A stretch of 64,000 nt of DNA from Agaribacillus aureus. GTDB lineage: Bacteria > Bacteroidota > Bacteroidia > Cytophagales > Cyclobacteriaceae. The translations under genes were made by a program, and so were the position numbers. Below the pieces are notes generated by a model, which did not search any database, was not told where the DNA came from, and worked only from the letters and a program-made list of their open reading frames with translations. Of this stretch, positions 54,901 through 62,254 are shown in pieces; position 1 is the first letter of the stretch; each line of letters opens with the position of its first letter. Where the stretch lies: the NCBI GenBank assembly GCA_030442055.1, contig JAUJEB010000003.1:558001-622000 (forward strand), given 5' to 3'.

Positions 54901-55289
54901 ACCGACTCATAAGTACTTGGCCGGTGGTGCTGCGGCCAATTAAATTCAATACCGCCCGATATCCATGGGCCGGTAAGTCCAACCAAGGCCGGTTTAATCA
55001 CCTCATTATAATAAACAAAATGACGTTGTCTGGTTTTGTCGTAGGCCATCTGTACCCGCCCGCCAAGCTCCGGTAAAATCATGATCTTCAAAAAATCATT
55101 CTCCAGGAAACATCCTAACCACTCCTTATCTACTTTTTCATCTTTTATTTTCTCGATGACAGGAAAGGGATAGACTTTACCGCTGCTGCCCTGATAAACG
55201 CGCTTTTCCTGAAAAATCGGATTTTTCTCGGGTGTCCCAATTTCATAGGTGGGAATGATCACTTTCTCTGACCAGGCTTTTACTTTCAT
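51996..55289 (-). CDS. DUF5107-domain protein with C-terminal TPR repeats
   Basis: 1097 residues with no signal peptide, hence probably cytosolic. Residues about 30-345 match the DUF5107 pattern (LENDFLKIMILPELGGRVQM, WISGGIEFNWPQHHRPSTYE, WWANPAVSVNDEYQSVFPPDV, WGHGDFGRAWDRNLTDENGP), a galactose-mutarotase-like beta-sandwich with conserved His, Glu and Asp residues that suit carbohydrate binding or catalysis. Residues about 345-450 are further beta strands. From about 470 to the end are many TPR-type helix pairs (NAMGLWLLRRGKFGPAEKYF, PLFNLGLSLRYQGRDKEAYK, AQRNLALVYYNKLNQPEKAL). Its activity is not established here. It is followed in the genome by no enzyme but preceded by an MFS sugar porter 69 bases upstream, so it probably acts on the imported sugar. 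Confidence 0.85.
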   Translation of the reverse strand: MKVKAWSEKVIIPTYEIGTPEKNPIFQEKRVYQGSSGKVYPFPVIEKIKDEKVDKEWLGCFLENDFLKIMILPELGGRVQMAYDKTRQRHFVYYNEVIKPALVGLTGPWISGGIEFNWPQHHRPSTYESVDYHIEDKGDGSKTVWCSEIERMSGTKGMAGFRLYPDKAYLEIDVKLYNRTSQPQTFLWWANPAVSVNDEYQSVFPPDVNAVFDHGKRDVSKFPVATGTYYKVDYSSGVDISRYKNIPVPTSYMAIQSDYNFVGGYENDSKGGLLHVANHHVSPGKKQWTWGHGDFGRAWDRNLTDENGPYIELMCGVYTDNQPDFSWLMPYEEKSFNQYFMPYRDLGVVKNASKEAMLNLEFKGGKAFVKVYTTGLFPNATVKLVGADQVFLDEQFDFSPELSYQKEIVIDPNIAEHQYYISVISEEGDLLIDWVPEKDTIKLVPEPASPAKAPADIRENEELYLNGLHLEQYRHATYDPTDYYLEALRRNPRDIRCNNAMGLWLLRRGKFGPAEKYFQTACQTQIQRNPNPYDGEPLFNLGLSLRYQGRDKEAYKAFYKSVWNAAFMDSGYFHIAQIDAANGDWHLALDTVDRSLVRNWHNHKARHLKIIILRKKGAFDEAFKLTEESLALDKFNVGVYFERYLLGDKTSLEEMKLLMRGNIHSYIEVSLDYAWAGGYDEAIALLNIGIGTQVSGYPMAFYFKAWYLSKSGNTNETLQTLQEAENCPPGYCFPNRIESVPALRLAMEANPDGAMAPYYLGNFWYNARQDDDALQCWEKSVQKHDAFPTAQRNLALVYYNKLNQPEKALDLLEKAFELDQTDARILMELDQLYSKLNKPTGFRLDFLENHLNLVNERDDLYIERAYLYILKKDFKMAYDLIMNRKFHPWEGGEGRVTGAYVGSLVGLARQALDAGDGARAVELLEKAKTYPDNLGEGKLAGTQENNIDYWLGCAHEKMNNPEAARQAWTDASTGLSEPSFAWFYNDQQPDTIFYQGLALLKLGQKENAYGRFNKLVDFGEQHVFDEVKIDYFAVSLPNLMIWEEDLKLRNKIHCYYLMALGYAGKGMNLKAEECFQKVLAHDNAHAGANENLHVKRS

Positions 55290-55358
55290 CTGCTACCGTT
55301 TTATTTTCGACAAATCTTAAATTTCATTTATTTCCTATGAGCGCTCTATGGTTAAAGT

Positions 55359-56747
55359 TCACAGGTTTAATTCTCTTTCAATTTCTTCCAGTGTCTTTCC
55401 TTTTGTCTCGGTGGTTCTGAACCACACAAACAGGAATCCCGCCCCGCAAATCACGGCAAAGAGCCAGAAGGTGCCCGAGGCATTTAGTAGCTTGTTTACA
55501 ATAGGAAAAAAGAATGCCAGCAAGGCATTAGAAGTCCAAAGCATGAAGGTTGCTACAGCCATTGCCGCCCCTCTGATCTTATTTGGGAATATTTCTGATA
55601 AGACAATCCATACCACCGGCGCCAGCGTCATGGCATAACATGCTATGGCCGATACCACCAGGATCAGCAAGGGCGCTCCCTGGACCCCCAGAAAATATAA
55701 AGTGCCCATGATGGCATAAATCACCATCAGCCCAAACGACCCGATAAGCATCAGCGACTTTCTTCCTATTTTATCTACTAATGTCATGGCCACGATGGTA
55801 AACAGCAGGTTTACACTTCCAATGATGATGACGTTGAATAACATGTCCGAAACATGGTATCCCGCGGAAGCAAAGACTTCTTCCGCATAGAGGAATATTA
55901 CATTGATGCCACACCATTGCTGGAAAACAGCCAGCACTACACCAATGATCAGAACGGGCCATATCTTTTTATTTAACAAGGCGGACAGTCCAAGCTGTTT
56001 GTCCTGAGACAAGATCGAGGTTTTGATTTCGGCAATGGCATTTTCGGCATAAAGCTCTCCGCCTATGCGTTTCAAAATGGCGTTGGCCTTTGGCGTTTTA
56101 TCAGATCTCATCAACCACCTGGGGCTGTCAGGCACAAACCACATTAATATAAAAAATAACATCGCAGGTATAGCTTCGGCCCAAAACATATAACGCCAGC
56201 CTTGTTTTCCGTTCCAGGAGTTTAGGATATCGGCGGCGGTGGCATTTTCAGACACAGGTTCCGCGATCATCCAGTTAATAATTTGCGCCAGCAGAATACC
56301 TATGACAATGGTCAGCTGGTTGACAGCTACAAACCGGCCCCGGATATTCGCCGGAGCGACCTCGGCGATATACATAGGTGAAAGATTTGATGCCAGCCCT
56401 ATGCCAACACCCCCGATCACCCTGTAGAGGACAAAAACCCAAAACTGATTGGCAAGACCTGTGCCTAAAGCTGATACAACAAACAATGCGGCGGCGGCAA
56501 TCAATAGCTTCTTTCTTCCCAGATTATCGGCCAACATACCGGACAAGACCGTTCCCCCGATACAACCGATCAAGGCACAACTCATTGCCCAACCCTGTAA
56601 CTCGGGAAAAGTTGCTATATCGAAAAATTGTTCATAGAAAGGTTTCGCGCCACCGATTACTACCCAGTCATACCCAAATAACAATCCTCCCAATGCGGAA
56701 ACCATAGAAATGGCGGCGATGTATTTGAAATTGTAATTATTACGCAT
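55359..56747 (-). CDS. MFS sugar porter (sugar:H+ symporter family)
   Basis: Inner-membrane monosaccharide or oligosaccharide transporter of 462 residues. Met 56747 (MRNNYNFKYIAA) is chosen because the first membrane helix begins there; the longer frame to 56801 adds 18 polar residues and crowds the divergent promoter. Sugar porter signatures: GGLLFGYDWVVIGGA in helix 1, DNLGRKKLL, RVIGGVGIGLASNLSPMYIA with RGR after helix 4, VPDSPRWL, QQWCGINVIFLYAEEVF in helix 7, DKIGRKSLML, and ETKGKTLEEIE at the C-terminus. Twelve hydrophobic segments are visible. It is divergent from the AraC gene and upstream of the DUF5107 gene. Confidence 0.95.
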   Translation of the reverse strand: MRNNYNFKYIAAISMVSALGGLLFGYDWVVIGGAKPFYEQFFDIATFPELQGWAMSCALIGCIGGTVLSGMLADNLGRKKLLIAAAALFVVSALGTGLANQFWVFVLYRVIGGVGIGLASNLSPMYIAEVAPANIRGRFVAVNQLTIVIGILLAQIINWMIAEPVSENATAADILNSWNGKQGWRYMFWAEAIPAMLFFILMWFVPDSPRWLMRSDKTPKANAILKRIGGELYAENAIAEIKTSILSQDKQLGLSALLNKKIWPVLIIGVVLAVFQQWCGINVIFLYAEEVFASAGYHVSDMLFNVIIIGSVNLLFTIVAMTLVDKIGRKSLMLIGSFGLMVIYAIMGTLYFLGVQGAPLLILVVSAIACYAMTLAPVVWIVLSEIFPNKIRGAAMAVATFMLWTSNALLAFFFPIVNKLLNASGTFWLFAVICGAGFLFVWFRTTETKGKTLEEIERELNL

Positions 56748-56886
56748 AGATAAACATTTGAAATGGCCGGTCGGATGCGAAATCCCGCTCCAACCTATCA
56801 TAAAAATACCAATCGGAGTTTTGGAATAAAATAGATAAATTTTTTATTTTGATGGATTATATTCTTATTCTATCCAGACGAAACCT

Positions 56887-57765
56887 GTGAAAAAGAAAGA
56901 TGATTTTGAAGGGCAAAAAATGCTGGTCTTACCCAGCAAGATTATAAAAGAGCTCAAACAGAACCAATTTACCAATGATTTATACATTACCGATATCGGG
57001 TATTTTCCAAAGGCAAGATATCATTACCGGAAAAGAAAGGAAGGATCTTTGGAATATATTCTTTTATTCTGTGTAGAAGGACGCGGGTGGATCGAGGTGG
57101 ACGGGAAAAGAGAAATTCTTAACAAAAGCCAATATTTTATTATTCCCCGAAACACGCCACACCGGTATGCCGCAGACTACGATGCCCCCTGGACCATCTA
57201 TTGGATCCACTTTGCTGGAAACAAGACTGATCACTTTGTTTTTCCATTGGGTTATCCGAGAACTTTAAAGGAGTCTGCCAACGCCAGGTTTGAAGACAGA
57301 AAGCAACTTTTTGAGGAGATTTATTATATTCTTGATGAGGGCTACTCGATCGACAATCTGGAGTATAGCAGCGTTTTGCTGGTGCTTTTGCTAGGTTCAC
57401 TAAAGTACTCCTCACAATTCGGAAAAGCGACGGAAATATACCAGAAGGATGTAATTTCCAACGCCATTTATTTTATGAAAGAAAACGTAGAACACAAACT
57501 CTCCGTGTCGCAAATCGCCAGCCACTGCGGGTTATCGGTATCCCACTTTTGCCTGATATTCAAAAAGAAAACCTCGCGATCGCCCCTGGAGTATTTTACA
57601 TTTATTAAGATGCAAAAGGCCTGCGCACTGCTCAATTTCAGCACCCTGAAAATCAACAGGATTGCAGAAAGCCTTGGTTATGATGACCCCTATTATTTTA
57701 CCAGGGTTTTTAAAAAAGTGATCGGAAAGTCCCCTTCGTCCTATCGGCTATATACCAATGATTAA
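56887..57765 (+). CDS. AraC-family transcriptional regulator
   Basis: Cytosolic sugar-responsive regulator, 292 residues from a GTG at 56887; an ATG at 56920 (MLVLPSK) preceded by GAAGGG is an alternative start. The N-terminal cupin domain (about 45-150) shows FCVEGRGWIEVDGKREIL, FIIPRNTPHRYAADYDAPW and WIHFAGNK. The C-terminal AraC HTH pair (about 195-290) shows LSVSQIASHCGLSVSHFCLI and INRIAESLGYDDPYYFTRVF, ending GKSPSSYRLY. It is divergent from the MFS gene across 139 bases, so it probably controls the MFS-DUF5107 operon and itself. The effector is unknown. Confidence 0.93.
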   Translation: MKKKDDFEGQKMLVLPSKIIKELKQNQFTNDLYITDIGYFPKARYHYRKRKEGSLEYILLFCVEGRGWIEVDGKREILNKSQYFIIPRNTPHRYAADYDAPWTIYWIHFAGNKTDHFVFPLGYPRTLKESANARFEDRKQLFEEIYYILDEGYSIDNLEYSSVLLVLLLGSLKYSSQFGKATEIYQKDVISNAIYFMKENVEHKLSVSQIASHCGLSVSHFCLIFKKKTSRSPLEYFTFIKMQKACALLNFSTLKINRIAESLGYDDPYYFTRVFKKVIGKSPSSYRLYTND

Positions 57766-57906
57766 AGGTGTAAACATGAGGCTTCAAAAGTTTAACATAA
57801 TTTGTTTTAACTTTTGATGTCCTGTGGATTCCATTTTCCATATTTTGATTATTGCACCGGCTGTTTTATAAAAATTATGGGCAGGTCGCTTTTGCGTTTA
57901 AAGTAA

Positions 57907-58061
57907 GGGGCTGTCCCTTAAGTACCTTGACAAAGCTTATTACAAATTCATTTTAGTTCAAAGACCGTCACATTTGCTACCTAAAAACACAGAAGGACAC
58001 AAAAAGTGAAGCTAAATGAAATCTGTTTTAACTACTATCGATTGACCATTTGAGACAGCCC
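57907..58061. repeat. Possible MITE or insertion-sequence remnant
   Basis: Short terminal inverted repeats GGGCTGTC (57908-57915) and GACAGCCC (58054-58061) enclose about 155 bases without a gene, between the AraC gene and the convergent small exported protein gene. The right end extends as TTTGAGACAGCCC, the common end type of several transposon families. The interior has ACACAGAAGGACACAAAA, a low-complexity A/C pattern. No target-site duplication is evident. The rest of the 360-base gap (57766-58125) shows nothing else recognised. Confidence 0.35.
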
Positions 58062-58125
58062 TGCAAAAGGCAAACATACCCAGGTCAGGAATATTTGCTA
58101 TTCCTGTACTTCAGCCAATATCAGA

Positions 58126-58503
58126 TCAGGGACCGGTTTCAATGTCAAATTCAAGCAAAAACCCATTGCTGGAAGGATTATACACAAACTTAACCTCATG
58201 AGGGCTTACATCAGTTATAGAGATTATCGTAGCCCCTGACTGGGTCAAATACGTATAGGTTCCTTCTGCGTTATTACTGCCACAATCCAGCCTGTTAATC
58301 GTGTTGTTAACACCTTGCGTACCACTTACGGAATGGGTTTCTTCCAAACCACCATCGACAAAAACATTTATTGTCCCGCTAACTGTGACAGCCGTTTCAG
58401 CTTCCATGAATTCGTTTAATTGCTGAGGATCAGTGCTACCGCCAACAACGGTGATCATGCAAACCCCCATTGCCATTACTAAAATTTTGCTTAACTTTTT
58501 CAT
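58126..58503 (-). CDS. Small exported protein of unknown function
   Basis: 125 residues. A hydrophobic signal (KILVMAMGVCMITVVGG) is followed by an acidic segment (NEFMEAETAV) and a mature part of about 85 residues rich in beta strands (VTVSGTINVFVDGGL, THSVSGTQGVNNTINRL) with one Cys (DCGSN). The C-terminus is FDIETGP. No family was recognised; it is not similar to the other small exported protein at 8001-8438. Upstream it has an inverted repeat at 58594-58632. It may be a single-gene transcript. Confidence 0.6.
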   Translation of the reverse strand: MKKLSKILVMAMGVCMITVVGGSTDPQQLNEFMEAETAVTVSGTINVFVDGGLEETHSVSGTQGVNNTINRLDCGSNNAEGTYTYLTQSGATIISITDVSPHEVKFVYNPSSNGFLLEFDIETGP

Positions 58504-58593
58504 TTTGAATAACTAGATTTTTTTGATTTAAGACGCTACTGAAAGTCTTATAAATATCATTAAGTTAGATTGGTTGCAACCTTTGAATTTAAG

Positions 58594-58632
58594 CTGGCCA
58601 TATCAGTCAGGTTGCCCAACTAATATGGCCAG
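58594..58632. promoter_or_regulatory. Inverted repeat upstream of the small exported protein gene
   Basis: Arms CTGGCCATAT (58594-58603) and ATATGGCCAG (58623-58632), 10 perfect pairs, with an inner GTTG/CAAC that extends the fold. A palindrome GGTTGCAACC lies next to it (58572-58581), and TGGTATA/TATACCA (58706-58727) and GGTAAT/ATTACC (58882-58895) follow. These could be regulator sites or RNA folds. The 495-base gap 58504-58998 otherwise shows no gene. Confidence 0.4.
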
Positions 58633-58998
58633 ATCAAGGAAGGCTGATCTACATTTAGGATTCATCCAAAAGCTGGTTTTATTTTTTAAAAAATGGCGTA
58701 CAAAATGGTATATGCCCTATTATACCACACTTAATAATTCATTTTTACAAATGCGATTAATACAAAAATCTGTTACATGATGTCTTAATAAAAATACCCA
58801 TGAGATAACCAGTGGGCCACTGTTTTTTTAACTTTTAATGGTGATTTATAGCCCATTCGGGAAGCGAATACCTAAACTTGCGGTAATGGATTACCACTTT
58901 TATTGATTTATGCTAATCGTCACAAATTTATTGTCGTCAGCTTTGGCAAATCAGACAATGTTCAAGGCTTTGAGTAAACTGTAAATTCAAGGTAAGGC

Positions 58999-59736
58999 TT
59001 ATTTAAAATCCAGGTTATGCTGGTGAACGACTGCCTGAATCCCAGCGCTTATTTTGTCGTACTCCCTGTACTTATGGCGTATTAAAAAATTCTTTATTTT
59101 TTGTCCGTGATCCTCTGCGATCCATTGGCTTAGGGTAATGGTTTTCTTCCCGGCATAATCTCCAAAGGCGGTAAATATTTTGTCGATCTCCTCAACCTGA
59201 TTCAAAAATTTTTGCTTGTTGCGCCTGGCAATAAAGCGCAACATACCATTCAAACCAGATTTAATAACCACATAGGTTAACTGCCAATCAATAATTTCAG
59301 TCATGGCTTTGAACTTGGAACCTGCCATCACTTTTTTCAACGCCTGTTTGCAATGATTTGACACCAAAAAACTCATCTCCACCACTGATCTCTTGTACAC
59401 TGAACTAAATCCTGCCAGGGAGAACTTTTCATTTTCGAATGGTCTTAGCAATAAAACCACTGTGCGGATGCTTTTTTTTTCTTGTTCAATGAGCCCGCGC
59501 AGTTTTTTGTTGTCGGTATCTCCGAGGTCGCGACCGATTTCATAAACACCAAAATCGGTACTTTTTCGGGGTGGTTTGATAAAACTCCTGAATTTGGTGT
59601 TTTGGCGCTTGCAGATAACCTGCACATATAATGGGTAATAATACCCGTCGGCGGCTTTCAAAAAAACTTCATCTTTCGACGCCTGCTTTGATTTCAGCCG
59701 TCGGTCAAGATAATATTTCAAGGTAATCTTACCCAT
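58999..59736 (-). CDS. Hypothetical protein with an integrase Arm-like N-terminus
   Basis: 245 residues, basic, without signal peptide. The first about 55 residues (KITLKYYLDRRLKSKQ, then GYYYPLYVQVICKRQNTKFR) resemble the N-terminal Arm DNA-binding domain of Bacteroidota tyrosine integrases, in which a YLD.R..K...YP...R pattern is common. The remaining about 190 residues are mostly helical (FLVSNHCKQALKKVMAGS, LNQVEEIDKIFTAFG) and show no catalytic R..H..R...Y set. It may be a decayed or specialised integrase relative, or an unrelated DNA-binding protein. It lies between unrelated small genes with its own gaps on both sides. Confidence 0.6.
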   Translation of the reverse strand: MGKITLKYYLDRRLKSKQASKDEVFLKAADGYYYPLYVQVICKRQNTKFRSFIKPPRKSTDFGVYEIGRDLGDTDNKKLRGLIEQEKKSIRTVVLLLRPFENEKFSLAGFSSVYKRSVVEMSFLVSNHCKQALKKVMAGSKFKAMTEIIDWQLTYVVIKSGLNGMLRFIARRNKQKFLNQVEEIDKIFTAFGDYAGKKTITLSQWIAEDHGQKIKNFLIRHKYREYDKISAGIQAVVHQHNLDFK

Positions 59737-59848
59737 GATCCATTAATGGTGCGTCCAAAATTGTCTATTTATTTATTTCTTCAAAAATAACATGCTGAAA
59801 TAAGGAAAAAGCCTGGCGGGATTAACAGTTGCCAAACAAAGTTACCGG

Positions 59849-60706
59849 TTATTTTAGCGCTTTCAGACGAAAGTTTTTGTACGCTATTTTCATGGGAGGG
59901 CCTACATGCACCTGGACTCCCAGTAAGCCATCTGTTCTCAGGTTAATGGTATCATTATCAGTCACATCACTTATCAAAACACCATTAACTTTATGTTGCA
60001 GGCGGTTGCCGTTTACAATGAGGTGGTATTCATTCCAATCCTCGTCTTTAATAGCAGCTTGCATGGACTCGCGGCTACCTAGTGAGCTGGTTACGTTCCG
60101 GGGGGTCCATTGATTTCCTTGGCTGTAATTGTTTATCGAATCGGCATTTTCAACTGCCGGTACAACCACCACTTCTCCCTGGGAAGCCAGCGTAGTTCGC
60201 CGGCGTTCTTCGTAGTTGCTGCCGGTATAATTTTTTTGACCATCCAGATCTGCCTGGTATCCTCTCAGTCCATAAGGCACCTCTTCTACCCTTTCGCTGC
60301 GATAGTTAATACCGCTGTTCCCGTTTTTCGAAATTTTGAATTCCACTTTTAACTCAAAATCTGCCGGCATATCTCCTTTCCATATGATAAATGAGTTGCG
60401 ATCCAGCTGGGTCGCCGGAGTTATTTCTCCTATTAATTTCCCATCTTCCACTCTCCAGAGATTTTCATCGCCTTCCCATCCATCCAGTGTTTTGCCATCG
60501 AATATTTGCACAAAACCATCACCATCACCATCTGTGCCGGTATCCGTTGATTGCGGCGCCTGACAGGCGCCAAAGGTTAACAGCAAGCTGCAACCTATCG
60601 CCAAAATTCCTCGCCCAAAAGCATTAGCGATTTTGATATTGTTTAATGGGTAATTTCTGATCACCCTAAGCTTATTTACCCCAAAGAGACTATCTTGTAT
60701 TTTCAT
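59849..60706 (-). CDS. DUF1080 (3-keto-disaccharide hydrolase-like) lipoprotein
   Basis: 285 residues. The start at 60706 is supported by a Shine-Dalgarno AGGAG (60713-60717 on the minus strand), rare in this window. A 30-residue polar lead precedes the hydrophobic segment and lipobox TFGAC (Cys48). After a Asp/Gly-rich linker the DUF1080 domain (about 66-284) shows FDGKTLDGWEGDENLWRVED, LKVEFKISKNGNSGINYRSE, WNEYHLIVNGNRLQHKVNGV and LLGVQVHVGPPMKIAYKNFR. The domain has a laminarin-like/LamG fold and some members hydrolyse 3-keto-glycosides. Probably periplasmic or surface-located. No operon partner is evident. Confidence 0.88.
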   Translation of the reverse strand: MKIQDSLFGVNKLRVIRNYPLNNIKIANAFGRGILAIGCSLLLTFGACQAPQSTDTGTDGDGDGFVQIFDGKTLDGWEGDENLWRVEDGKLIGEITPATQLDRNSFIIWKGDMPADFELKVEFKISKNGNSGINYRSERVEEVPYGLRGYQADLDGQKNYTGSNYEERRRTTLASQGEVVVVPAVENADSINNYSQGNQWTPRNVTSSLGSRESMQAAIKDEDWNEYHLIVNGNRLQHKVNGVLISDVTDNDTINLRTDGLLGVQVHVGPPMKIAYKNFRLKALK

Positions 60707-60999
60707 GGTTAACTCCTGTTTTATTCTGATCTTTTTTCAAAGTATCCCGATTTTTATTGAATGTCTGGCTACTGACAGGTCCAGGTTACTTGCAGCTTTT
60801 GATTGCAGTAGTCAGTCCTGATCCGTAATGCTTCAGACAACTTCAAGTTTCCAAGATAATCTTTAACCAACAATTATAAAACAGTAGCATTATAATTTTA
60901 GAATTATTTTGGGATAAAAGGATCTTTATGTGGTATTCGGGGCTTAAAATAATCCTTTGGTATTGGGTAGCTAACAGAGGACAGACTTTCCTGGATGGC

Positions 61000-61914
61000 C
61001 TAATGGATCAAAGGAAATGTTTTATCCGTAGTTCTCTTATAGCCATCAAGCAATATTTCATTACCGGTGCAGGTGACAATGGCAAAGCTATTGTTTTCAA
61101 GCCCTTGATAATCAACCATACCCAGTTGTGTAATGTATTGGATACCCTTAATTTGTTGGAAGCGTTCCTCATGCACATGTCCGTGAATCGCGGCTTTCAC
61201 CTTTTTTGAAGCCTCCAGGATGCCTTGAATTGCCTCAAAGTTATTCACGTGATATTTATGATCATGCCTTATATATTCAAACAGCGGATGGTGACAGAAA
61301 ACTATGGTTGGCAGGATTGTCTTGGTCAAATCAGCTCTAAGCCATTGTAGTTGCTCCTCAGGAATATTGGTATCCTGCCAGTCAGCTCCTTCTTTATAAA
61401 AATGAGGTTTTCCGTTTTTATGGTAATTGGCATCCAGCACCACAAAATGAAAACCACTTTGATCAAAAGAATAGTAGCTCTGATCATTGGCAATGCCGGT
61501 ATTCTCTACATGTTGTAAAAATTGGCGCTTGGTAATACTGTCCACATCGTGGTTGCCTACACAATGAAACCTGGGGCCTTTAAACCGGGCAAAAACTGTT
61601 TCAATCGCTTTTAAATAACTCAGCGTATCTTCTGTTCTTTTATTGGGATCCTGATCTTTAAAATCTCCCAGATGTATGGCAAAATCTATTTTTTCCTTAT
61701 TAAAAACATCGATACACACCCGCATTTTCTCCAATGAATCGCGGTAATATCGCGTGCCGGCATGGTCGCAGTCAGCATAGTGGGAATCAGTTATAATTCC
61801 AAATCTTACCGTCGATCTGTGATCGCCCTCAATCATACCGGGAGGCAGCATAAACATCCCGGCAGCACTTCCTGACAGGGTTATGAACTTCCTCCTGCTA
61901 ATTTTCCAATTCAT
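61000..61914 (-). CDS. Exported metallophosphoesterase
   Basis: 304 residues with a Tat-type signal (SRRKFITLSGSAAG), so exported. The calcineurin-like metal site is complete: TDSHYAD (D-x-H), LGDFKD, GNHDVD, CHHP and HGHVH, which supply the two-metal ligands in order. This class hydrolyses phosphate mono- or diesters in the periplasm. It lies next to a decayed alkaline-phosphatase-like gene (61992-62162) on the same strand, so the two may once have formed a phosphate-acquisition pair. The substrate is not predictable. Confidence 0.92.
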   Translation of the reverse strand: MNWKISRRKFITLSGSAAGMFMLPPGMIEGDHRSTVRFGIITDSHYADCDHAGTRYYRDSLEKMRVCIDVFNKEKIDFAIHLGDFKDQDPNKRTEDTLSYLKAIETVFARFKGPRFHCVGNHDVDSITKRQFLQHVENTGIANDQSYYSFDQSGFHFVVLDANYHKNGKPHFYKEGADWQDTNIPEEQLQWLRADLTKTILPTIVFCHHPLFEYIRHDHKYHVNNFEAIQGILEASKKVKAAIHGHVHEERFQQIKGIQYITQLGMVDYQGLENNSFAIVTCTGNEILLDGYKRTTDKTFPLIH

Positions 61915-61991
61915 TGATTTCTTATTATTAAAAATACTACTTAACCTGAGCTAGCTATAACATGTCTTGTTTCTGCGCTTACTAATGTTGT

Positions 61992-62162
61992 TTACAAGCA
62001 CCAGGTGACGTGATGCCACTGCAAAATATTCAAAAAACAGCCTTGATCAAAGCATGGCAAACCATCCAGGGTAATTAAAAACACATTTTCAGTGCGGGAC
62101 ATTTGAGCACATCCCTGGAAAGTTATGAATACCAAAAGTGCAAAAACAGCTATCCTGTTCAT
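61992..62162 (-). pseudogene. N-terminal remnant of an alkaline-phosphatase/phosphodiesterase-like lipoprotein
   Basis: Too short to be an intact gene: 56 residues from ATG 62162 to a stop at 61992. The first part has a lipoprotein signal (MNRIAVFALLVFITFQGC) and then ENVFLITLDGL, the strand that opens alkaline-phosphatase superfamily enzymes (usually followed by RW.E and the metal-site residues). After DGL the sequence (PCFDQGCFLN) no longer fits the family and ends quickly, so the body of the gene seems deleted. It sits between the metallophosphoesterase and the susD-like gene, downstream of a terminator. The rest of the 340-base gap 61915-62254 has only that terminator. Confidence 0.6.
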
Positions 62163-62208
62163 AAGGTCATTTTATTGTTAAGGTTAAAATTTTGTGGTAT
62201 ATAAAAAT

Positions 62209-62233
62209 AGAGAGGGCAATATATGCCCTCTCT
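62209..62233 (-). terminator. Intrinsic terminator after the SusD-like_2 gene
   Basis: Perfect 10-base arms AGAGAGGGCA (62209-62218) and TGCCCTCTCT (62224-62233) with a 5-base loop. On the minus strand the stem is followed by ATTTTTATATA, giving a proper U run, and it begins about 22 bases after the gene's stop codon. The clearest rho-independent terminator in the window. Confidence 0.85.
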
Positions 62234-62254
62234 ACATTCTAAACAATTATCCTA

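Noticed and set aside
58574-58780. Plus-strand frame of 68 codons
   Set aside because: It overlaps the inverted repeat at 58594-58632, has no family match and an unlikely composition.
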